Assembly (NCBI GenBank): GCA_019828545.1
Contig: JACVRA010000091.1
Span: 1 to 64,000 of the forward strand
Origin: Paracamarosporium sp. OC-R06-R3
Taxonomy: Eukaryota > Ascomycota > Dothideomycetes > Pleosporales > Didymosphaeriaceae
DNA length: 64,000 nt
Direction of reading: 5' to 3'
The notes below the pieces were generated by a model. It searched no databases. It was not told the origin of the DNA and worked only from the letters and a program-made list of their open reading frames with translations. Each line of letters begins with the position of its first letter. Position 1 is the first letter of the stretch. Below are positions 56,169-64,000 of the stretch, one piece after another. The translations under genes were made by a program, and so were the position numbers.

Positions 56169-58677
56169 TTGATGGTTGGATGGCCTTGCAATTTGTAAAA
56201 TCTTTAGCAGCGCTCTAAGTGAGATTCAGCATGCTTGGACCATTTTGCGGTGCTTCGCAGTGTGATACAAAACAGTGACGCACCTGGAAAGCCATGCTTG
56301 AATGATATTACAGTACAATTGTGCAGCGATGAAGAGGTGAACAGTTTTGGAGGCCGGTCATGAGTCATGAAAGTACGGCCAAGCTGAGTGGTTGTTCTCC
56401 ATCATGCTGCGTCCATAAATGGAAATCGCGGTGTTGCGAAAGGAGTTGCATTCCAAACGTGGAAAGAGCCCACTGTAATGCTCCTCAACACGCGACACAG
56501 CATCCAAATCTCCCTTGCCAGGCTGTACATGTACATATTGCGCTCCACAAAACGGCCCAGCATCGGTACGTGAATGCCACCGCGGTGGTCTTAGGCTGCC
56601 GATGTGGTGGTTTCCAGAAGAAGGCACGAGGTGGAGCTATCCAGCAAGCGCGACGCGTCAACGAGCCACCCTTTCCCAGCAACCTCGCTCCAATCTCTCC
56701 TCCAAGCACTCGGCCGCTCCAAACCAACATCACTTGCACTCTGTCCAGCGAGGCGTCCATGCGCCTCCAACAGTCGACTGACGGTTCGCCTACAGTAGGT
56801 AGGCGTCCTGGCGCCGTTTGCGCTACAGCACGACAGCACGACCGACCGCGTCATGACCGTACATCGGTGCGGCAGGAAGCTTAAAATACAGCAGGACCGT
56901 GTGCTCATTTGCGCTGACTCTTGTACTCAGTCCCAGGGCCTGTCGCACGCATCCTTCTCGGTCGCTGTTGATGCACGAGTGCTGACGAGTCACGACGGAT
57001 CAAGTGAGATGCTGTGTGTGATGGACAGCTGCACTCTGCGGCACGTTTTCAGGCAGACACTGCATGCGCAGGCAGCGCGGCAACACATTCAGAATCGTGC
57101 CTGGCCCGAAGCAGTCATGGTGGATCATCAACTTCAAACGCCTACGCACGGGCCGGCCAATATTTCTGTCCCAAGATTCATGCTGGCCGAGCGCGCGCCC
57201 CGAGCCGCTGCTTCACATTGCTGACTGCCATCATCGCTCATTTCAATTCCCATGTTCGACGCGTGCGTGCGGCGCCCGCTCCACTGCGACATGGTCCAAG
57301 AGCTGAGCGGCGTGCACAGAGGATGCAAAAACTGCGAACTATACGCCATCTCAAAGTGGGCTGGCGGAGCACGCTGAGCGGGAACCCTCGTGCATGGCAG
57401 CGTCTCACCATCTATCCCACCAATCAGCCAAAATCGCGATGACCCCTGACTCGTCAACTCGGGATGGCGTTGCCTCGCTTCCACCGAGGGCCGTTCCAGA
57501 GTCCAAGCTCTCTGACCTGATCCCAGGCCTCTCCGCCATGCCCTGCACCACCAGCCTGCGCGGGCCAGCCCCCAGGTCTCTGGTGCTAGCAAGACTGTCT
57601 CTGATCCCGCCTTGCCTCCCGTCGCCCTCTCCACCGCTCTCGACACCAGGCGCTGGTCGGGTGCTGCTCGCAAGCACGACGCTCTTTTCTTCCAGTTTCG
57701 CTGCTGGTCTTTCGAACTTCTTTTCGCTCCCTCGGTTTTTTCTTTTGGCGGTGTGGCTGTTGTTCGGCGATTGAAATATATCTATTCGTCTCCCCACTCG
57801 CCAGTGCACTTCTTCTCGCGAGCAATTGACCATCACCCTTGAGAACCTTCGGAAAACAGGACGTGTGCATCTCTGACAATTGCCGTCTGGCCTGCACTTG
57901 TGGAAATGCTGTTGTAGTGTACGTATAGCTTTCATCTTAAAACTCACATCTCTCGCATCTGGCGGCACGCTTCCCAATGCTGCTACAGGAAGCGTCGCAT
58001 GATATACCTCCCAATCAACCCTACTTGCGCAAGGATTTGTCCACCGTTATCAAGTCTGATACATCTGTTGGCTGTGTGGGATCCCCACTGCTCCTCGCAT
58101 TGTCGCATACCGCTCGTTTGGGAATGTCCTTGCCGTTTTCTCGCTTCTCCGCCGTCATGCTAGGGACACTGTTGATTTTGACTGGCTGTAGGTTTCGATA
58201 ATTCCTAATCCATAAACAATTGGCCTATCGTTCCCTTCACCTGGTCCTGTCATCGCCGAGCTCGCAGCGTCCTGGATCCCCCTCACGCAAGGAACCGTGG
58301 CTCTCGGTACCTCTTCAGTCCGATACTCTAACCGCAGTGACTCTCCTCAAACGTGAGCCTTGGCTATCAACGAGAACAGCTGCCTTAGAGAACAGAGCGA
58401 ATTTGTAATTGATTGGGACGTTCTCGCTTGCTCAGCCTTGTGCTATTCCTCCCCACAGCAACGCACGGCAGCCCCGACGTCAAAGACGTCCGAGTCCCTG
58501 CAACAGACTAGCCCTACTGTATCTTACTGCGCCATCTGAGACGGTGCTAACAGGCGCAACGTGATCTCTCCACCAAACTCCTCACTGCCTCTGATTCCCT
58601 GAAGATTCACATCACCACTACCAGACTCGTGTCGGTCTTTAGACACGAACCATCGCCACCATTTCGCCGAACCATTC
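56169..58677. other. Long 5' flank of the EGF-like membrane protein gene
   Basis: About 2.5 kb without a supportable gene. GC- and C-rich with many overlapping chance frames. A long promoter and 5' leader is likely, since the downstream gene starts at 58678. Confidence 0.5.
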
Positions 58678-61191
58678 ATGAGTTACGATCCCCGGCTGGC
58701 CGCCCGTTCGTACGGCGCGCTTGAAGAAGAGGAGGATGGAGGCGCGAAAAAAGGGTCGGTACGCGCAGCGCGAAAAGCGTTACAGGCAGCAAGAGTACAG
58801 GGGCAATTACCGGACAGGTCAAAGATAATAGGCTTGCCCCAAAGACCTAACCAGAATCTCGCGACAGCACAAAACAGAACAGCCGGACCTGCCCTCTCTC
58901 CTACTCCACAATGGCCTTTGACGAACGACACGGATGATGTCTTGGACTCAAGGCCGGGCCTTTTACACCCTAACCGAGGACCACCACCTCAGCGACCACC
59001 ACGTCCAACATCAGATGAGCTGCTTATACAACAACACTCGCCACAGTATCGCGAATCATTCAATAGCGATGACCCGTTTTCACCCACATCGTTCCACTCG
59101 TCACGCCCACTCACCACATCTTCTGCTGCCTCAGAAGCCTCTTCGTTAGGAGAGATACCCGACTTTCCCGTACCCCAACCGCCGATGCCTGCCATACAAC
59201 CGCTGCCGCGCCGCATACCTAGCCTCGGGCCTCCCCCATCATCTCGGAGAGGACCATCGTCCTATTACACCCAGATGTCGTATGTGTCTCCGATCGCCGA
59301 AGAAGCAGAGACGCGCTCAAACACGATACGTTCGCATCATGGGTCTTTCGCATCTAGTATGGCCATCCCTGCGCACGAAGACATTTACTTTGAAGATCCC
59401 TTTGTACGCTCCGACGACGAGGAGACCATCACGAGCGACCACGGACGAGATTCTCGATCGAGTGATCACGATGATAGGAGTGGGTTGGTGACACCAGCGC
59501 TTGTTCGACAGGCCAGTTTAGGACGGAGGACGAAACCTTCATTGATGACAATAAAATCTGTCGACAGTTCGTCTATAAAGCGGAAGGCATCACCCGAGGA
59601 AAAGGAGTGGGAAGCAGGCATTGGAGGTGCAGTGCTCGCAGCAAAAGATGGGATTAGTGGAGACGGTCCTGCGCGACTAAGGAGCCTTTCACCCGACGAT
59701 GTCTCACTGGATTCCCCTACGTATCCCAGCGCAAGATTCGGAGACCCCGAGAAAGACGGCGACCCAGAAAAGGATGGTTCATTGGCAGGCCCAGCATTTC
59801 GCCTCCAACAGGGGACGCGTGGATTTGGTTTTGCGGATCGCCCCGGGAGGCCTCGTCCACCGCGCATTGACGTTGACGCAGTACGCGAAGCTGAGGCAAG
59901 AGGTAGTCTGACCAGCTTGCCCGAGCTCATTAGACGCGCCACCAGACTTGCTGCGAATCTCGACAGGGGCAAGACTGCAAGCCGCCTTGGGCTGGATTTC
60001 TGGGAAGCTGGAGCACCCGAGAAAAAGAATTCGCATCTCTCAAACTCTATGGGTGATATGCTGGCGGCATTTCCTCCACCTGCACAAGGCACGCCGGTCC
60101 GTGGAGGCACTCCAGACCAGCGACGCATGTCGAAGTGGCCTTCAGCTGGCGGATATGGAGCGGATTCTGCTGCAAGTGATCGCAAAGATGGGCGCCGTAG
60201 ACGATGCTGCGGTATGCCTATGTGGACCTTTGTCACACTCTTGATCGTGCTTCTGTTCCTCATCGCTGCCGCCGTCATCATCCCGATCGTACTGGTGGTC
60301 ATTCCCAAAATGAAGAACTCATCAGGAGCTGCCCAGGATTCTCAAGGCACAGGTACGGCCACTGCCACTGCCAACCCTTCGCAACCTACTGGCTCGACAG
60401 GAAACCAGAACAGCCAATGTAGTGGCATCATCACATGCCAGAACGGAGGTGTGGCGATCCCCAATTCTGACCGCTCCTGCAACTGTGTTTGCATCAACGG
60501 GTTCACAGGAAAGACATGTGCTACAGAGGGAGACTCTGGGTGTACGACGACGAGCATCGGAAGCACTGCGAATAATGCCACCGTGGGCTCGGGTATCCCT
60601 AGACTGATTGAGAGTGCCCAAAGCGACTTCAATGTTCCTCTCGATTCCACGCGTCTCTTGTCACTATTTTCCGGTCTCTCTATGAGCTGCACGGCCGAGA
60701 ACGCTCTCATCACTTTCAACGGACTCGCTTCCCGCTCTAACGCAGATGCCTACATACCCATCCTTGTGGAAACCTCCACCACACCCTCGCGCTCACTTCC
60801 TTTACTTGACGAGCCTCACCCTAAGCCAGCTGTCCTGCAACAGCGCCAGGCCATCGGCGATGTAGGCACCGCAAACGAGAATGCAGCACCCTCCTCCACC
60901 GTGTCCGCAAAGACTGCAGCAGCTACTACACAGCCAATTTCAAGCAACCCCACAGCTCTAGACTTTGCGCGCCTCGGCGTCCTTCTCTCGCTTCAAGTAA
61001 GCGGTAAGCTCGACACCGCAGCTAGTGCCCAAGAATCCATCCAGAACTTTCTGAGCAATGACCGGAGCGGAGCGTCGAAGTCGAACTCGGTAGATCTGGA
61101 CGTCTTCACCATCGATCTCGTGCAGTACTCTATTAAGTTTAGCAACGGAACCACCATCCAAGCCACGACGCCAACTTCTACCGCATCTTAA
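58678..61191 (+). CDS. Single-pass membrane protein with extracellular EGF-like region
   Basis: Intronless, 837 aa. The N-terminal about 510 residues are cytosolic-looking, disordered and rich in Pro, Ser and acidic patches (PPPQRPPRP; DPEKDGDPEKDG repeat). A basic stop-transfer cluster (DGRRRRCCGMPM) precedes one transmembrane helix (TFVTLLIVLLFLIAAAVIIP). After it come a Thr/Ser-rich stalk and an EGF-like Cys cluster (CSGIITCQNGGV..CNCVCINGFTGKTC). The distal domain has a single Cys and hydrophobic strands and ends Ser/Thr-rich. Orientation would be N-in/C-out. Similar fungal proteins are wall-sensor-like but uncharacterised. The start ATG has a good context and many upstream stops. Confidence 0.85.
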   Translation: MSYDPRLAARSYGALEEEEDGGAKKGSVRAARKALQAARVQGQLPDRSKIIGLPQRPNQNLATAQNRTAGPALSPTPQWPLTNDTDDVLDSRPGLLHPNRGPPPQRPPRPTSDELLIQQHSPQYRESFNSDDPFSPTSFHSSRPLTTSSAASEASSLGEIPDFPVPQPPMPAIQPLPRRIPSLGPPPSSRRGPSSYYTQMSYVSPIAEEAETRSNTIRSHHGSFASSMAIPAHEDIYFEDPFVRSDDEETITSDHGRDSRSSDHDDRSGLVTPALVRQASLGRRTKPSLMTIKSVDSSSIKRKASPEEKEWEAGIGGAVLAAKDGISGDGPARLRSLSPDDVSLDSPTYPSARFGDPEKDGDPEKDGSLAGPAFRLQQGTRGFGFADRPGRPRPPRIDVDAVREAEARGSLTSLPELIRRATRLAANLDRGKTASRLGLDFWEAGAPEKKNSHLSNSMGDMLAAFPPPAQGTPVRGGTPDQRRMSKWPSAGGYGADSAASDRKDGRRRRCCGMPMWTFVTLLIVLLFLIAAAVIIPIVLVVIPKMKNSSGAAQDSQGTGTATATANPSQPTGSTGNQNSQCSGIITCQNGGVAIPNSDRSCNCVCINGFTGKTCATEGDSGCTTTSIGSTANNATVGSGIPRLIESAQSDFNVPLDSTRLLSLFSGLSMSCTAENALITFNGLASRSNADAYIPILVETSTTPSRSLPLLDEPHPKPAVLQQRQAIGDVGTANENAAPSSTVSAKTAAATTQPISSNPTALDFARLGVLLSLQVSGKLDTAASAQESIQNFLSNDRSGASKSNSVDLDVFTIDLVQYSIKFSNGTTIQATTPTSTAS

Positions 61192-61910
61192 AGGCACGCG
61201 GCTCACGACCTCTTTCATACCCACCAGCACCTCTTCATCATCATCTTTTTACGTACCTAGAATCCTTCATTACTACCCTGTACTGTACCATATGGCGGCG
61301 TGTCCTGCATAAAGTGTTTCAGCATCGGCGGTCGTGCGCCGTCAAAAATCTTCTTTCTGTCTGTCCCTGCGTGTTTTTTCTCCTATCTTTTCTTTCTTCT
61401 AATACGTCCTGCGGACGGTGCTGATCTGTCGATTGGATCTAATTTTTTGTTCGGTGTATACCCCTGTTGCGCGGATGTTACGAATGGGTGTTGGGAGGAA
61501 GGCAGGGTTGGGCTTGGATTGTATATAGGTGATTCGGACCTGCCTCAAGGGTTGGGTTGCATATGAATGGTATATTTTTTGCATGCAGATTTTTGTGTGG
61601 GATGTGGGGTGTAGACTTGCGTACATATGTACATTGAATGTTGATTGTTATACCATAACGTCGCTTTACCTAGGAGTGTCGAATTCCAAAATAGAGGAAC
61701 TCAGATGACTAAAAAAAAAAGCTGATTGAGGATCTCTAACTGCGGCTGTCGAATTGCGGACTCGACTTGCCGTGAAAGGAGCCCTACATGTAGGTTTGGG
61801 GCGCGAAGTGAAGCTTCGAGTATTATTGGTGGTTTGGAGATACCTGCTTTGTCTCTGGGCGTGCTTACCCTCTCCGCTCCGCGAACATGTAACACGACCA
61901 TGCCGTGTCG
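61192..61910. other. Intergenic between EGF-like gene and HET gene
   Basis: About 720 bp. T-rich 3' flank, then the HET gene promoter. No gene seen. Confidence 0.5.
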
Positions 61911-64000
61911 ATGTTGTATCAACCACTTCCCACAGATACCTCAATCCGTATCCTTCGCCTTGAAAGGTCGAATGGTGCGCTTCTCACTCTCCATGTGTCT
62001 CTTATCGAGCTCGACGGCGAGGAAGTCCCGCCATACACATGCCTCTCGTACACGTGGGGCTCACCATATCCGCCATCGCATCCATCATCAGCGCGATATG
62101 ACGCGAAATCTGACCCAGATGCCTCAAAACTAGTCATTATGGTTGACGGGAAAGAGATGCAGGTGACGCGTAGTCTGTACGAGGCGTTGCACTCTTTACG
62201 CCAGGACCAGGCAGATCATCTAGAGGCAATATGGATCGATGCAATTTGCATCGATCAGCGCACTCCAGAAGGGCTGAAAGAACGCGGAAAACAAGTTGCC
62301 ATGATGGACCGTGTCTACGCAACCGCCAAACACGTACTCGTATGGCTCGGGCCTTCTGGACAAGAGGTGGGGAACGTTGTGTCTGCATTGCAGAGTCTTG
62401 CTCTGGTTGATACCAATACGTTCGAAATCGCGTGCATGGATGGCAAATTGGACATCCTCAAGCTAGAAACGTACAAGAAACTGGGTATCCCGAGCATATC
62501 CTATGACACATGGATTCACATTCGTGATGTTTTTGAACGGGCTTGGTTCTCGAGGATATGGGTGATTCAAGAAGCTGCCCTTGCGCGATCTCTCTCCTTC
62601 CATTTGGGCGCGCACATAATATCCTGGAGCGATCTTGACAAAGCAACGACCCTTCTGCACCGACTAAACAAGTTCTTTGTCGATCCTTGGTCGGGCCCTA
62701 ACGGCCTGGTCGAAAGGGTGCTCGATCCTGACCCGCTGCTCCAGAAGACGGACCTTACAACACTGGCCTGGAGCAGCATCTCGGCCATCCACGGATTGCG
62801 GCGAGAATGGAATAGGTTCTCCGGTAGCAGCAATCGGTTCTCGGCCAATACTGAGTGGGAGAGCTCTAGCTCTATGCGTATGACGAGGGACTTCATCGGC
62901 AACCCACAGGCATGGAGGGGATTCAGAGCCTATGTTCAGCAAAAGTGCAGAGGCAACATGGCATCAGACCCTCGCGATAAGATCTATGCTCTACTCAGCC
63001 TGCTACAAGGCATGATCGATGAAAACGGAAACCACGTCATCACTCCAGACTATTCCGCGGCGAACGAAACATGTGTCATGTATACAGATGTCACGCGCAG
63101 ACTCATGGCAGAGACAGAGTCGGGATTATGGGGCACCGCTCTCATGATTCCTCCCGTAGAGGACCGCTCAATACGAAACGTCCAACAACTACCATCTTGG
63201 GTGCCCGACTACTCTGCTCCAGCACGGCCATTGCATCTCATGTCCGCATCGATGTTTCACTTCAAAGCTAGTGCACATTTCTTAGGCAGCCGGTTTGAAA
63301 CCGGGGATGCGTTCAAGCTGGGTGTGCATGGCGTGGTAATAGACACGATCACCGCAGTCGGAGAGAGCTACGAGGAAGTCAAGGAGTCGGCTTCCATGCA
63401 AGGAATGCTCACGCTTATTTCTAAGCTTGAAGAATCTGGTGATGAGAGCCTCGATAAGGGGGCACTGCTTGCACGTACTCTTGTCGCGAGCCTGAGCCTC
63501 GGTTTCCAAATCAGCGAGGAAGAAATCCAGGCCACATTCCACAGCTATCTCGCCGTACTCAAAGCAACCTCTTTGCACCGTGACGGATACATAAACCGTA
63601 GTCCTGGACCCACAGAGCAAGATCTCGCCAGCCTCCTCTCCGAGTTCTCAGTCCTCGAGCCACCATGGCGACCCAGCCCAACTCTCGTTCTAACCATACT
63701 CCGCTTCCTAAACAACGCTGCCGCAGAACCCTCCTATTTCGAGCCTGCAAAGCGCATCTTAGCCACGGCTGCACTGTACGAAGATAATCTTGCGCGCATC
63801 TTCAGCTACAGGCGTGTTTTCCTCACCCGCGGGAACAGACTCGGCATCGGGCCCAGCTCGCTGCGCGCAGGGGATCACGTGGTAATCGTGCCGCCTGAGA
63901 AGACGTTTCACGTGTTGCGGTGGATTGAGGGGGATGAGTATGAGGTTGTGGGGGATTGTTATGTTGATGGGATCATGTTTGGGGAGGCGGCGATGAGATT
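61911..64000 (+). CDS. HET-domain (heterokaryon incompatibility) protein, 3' end outside window
   Basis: The frame is open from ATG 61911 to the last base without a stop (at least 696 codons), so the gene is cut by the window edge. HET hallmar­ks: YQPLPTDTSIRILRLE at the start, then PYTCLSYTWGSP, AIWIDAICIDQ, RGKQVAMMDRVYATAKHVLVWLGP and FSRIWVIQEAALA. Later it has DPRDKIYALLSL and the C-terminal GDHVVIVPPEKTFHVLRW typical of 6OR/HET-6-like proteins. HET proteins trigger programmed cell death after fusion of unlike strains. No NACHT or repeat domain is visible in the part present. No intron needed. Confidence 0.93.
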   Translation, partial: MLYQPLPTDTSIRILRLERSNGALLTLHVSLIELDGEEVPPYTCLSYTWGSPYPPSHPSSARYDAKSDPDASKLVIMVDGKEMQVTRSLYEALHSLRQDQADHLEAIWIDAICIDQRTPEGLKERGKQVAMMDRVYATAKHVLVWLGPSGQEVGNVVSALQSLALVDTNTFEIACMDGKLDILKLETYKKLGIPSISYDTWIHIRDVFERAWFSRIWVIQEAALARSLSFHLGAHIISWSDLDKATTLLHRLNKFFVDPWSGPNGLVERVLDPDPLLQKTDLTTLAWSSISAIHGLRREWNRFSGSSNRFSANTEWESSSSMRMTRDFIGNPQAWRGFRAYVQQKCRGNMASDPRDKIYALLSLLQGMIDENGNHVITPDYSAANETCVMYTDVTRRLMAETESGLWGTALMIPPVEDRSIRNVQQLPSWVPDYSAPARPLHLMSASMFHFKASAHFLGSRFETGDAFKLGVHGVVIDTITAVGESYEEVKESASMQGMLTLISKLEESGDESLDKGALLARTLVASLSLGFQISEEEIQATFHSYLAVLKATSLHRDGYINRSPGPTEQDLASLLSEFSVLEPPWRPSPTLVLTILRFLNNAAAEPSYFEPAKRILATAALYEDNLARIFSYRRVFLTRGNRLGIGPSSLRAGDHVVIVPPEKTFHVLRWIEGDEYEVVGDCYVDGIMFGEAAMR

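Noticed and set aside
59466..60308. 280-codon minus-strand frame opposite the EGF-like membrane protein
   Set aside because: Antisense shadow of a well-supported coding region with biased codon use. No family features.
1..64000. CRISPR arrays, bacterial-style operons, ribosome-binding sites or phage features
   Set aside because: The sequence is eukaryotic nuclear DNA with spliceosomal introns. No regularly spaced repeats were seen.

Overview
The window looks like nuclear DNA of a filamentous ascomycete, most likely a dothideomycete near Pleosporales (inferred from content only). Genes are compact, with introns of about 50-65 nt that carry GT..AG ends and CTAAC/CTGAC-like branch points. Typical fungal families are present: HET, cutinase, AA9 polysaccharide monooxygenase, DUF3433, Nnf1, Swp1 and a MYND-SET protein. 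I rebuilt exon structures by hand by joining reading frames at splice signals. Every multi-exon model with a stated amino-acid length closes in phase.

Layout. 0-3 kb: a small-molecule-type SAM methyltransferase and a secreted PAN/apple-like protein. 3.4 kb: an intron-containing tRNA-Glu. 4.5-7.7 kb: a degenerate ubiquitin-protease homologue (catalytic triad lost) facing a MYND/MSS51 pseudogene. 8.1-23.8 kb: a conserved stretch with cutinase, VIT/vWA protein, M20 peptidase, a nuclear-looking hypothetical, a secreted LVIVD-type beta-propeller, GST, AA9 LPMO and kinetochore Nnf1. 24.5-27.2 kb: a DUF3433 membrane protein.

27.4-33.4 kb is the most unusual part. It holds four unfamiliar intron-containing genes, here called A to D. 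Three are broken, mostly by stops at positions where a C-to-T change in CAG or CGA would explain them. A tiny apparently intact gene (C) sits among them, and diverged direct repeats are present. Gene D combines an RGG-rich N-terminus, a double zinc-knuckle-like cluster and a coiled coil. I recognise no known family here.

33.4-35.8 kb is gene-free. 35.9-41.4 kb has a TPR/MYND-SET protein, a divergently transcribed LisH-WD40 protein and an RRM protein. 41.4-45.7 kb is gene-poor with one possible relic. 45.8-54.4 kb has a zinc-ribbon-like hypothetical, Swp1, a protein kinase and two alpha/beta hydrolases. 55-61 kb has two hypotheticals, one a single-pass EGF-like membrane protein. 61.9-64 kb is a HET-domain gene that runs off the right edge.

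No operon-like logic is expected. Functional groupings are plant-surface degradation (cutinase, AA9), housekeeping (Swp1, Nnf1, tRNA) and self/non-self recognition (HET).
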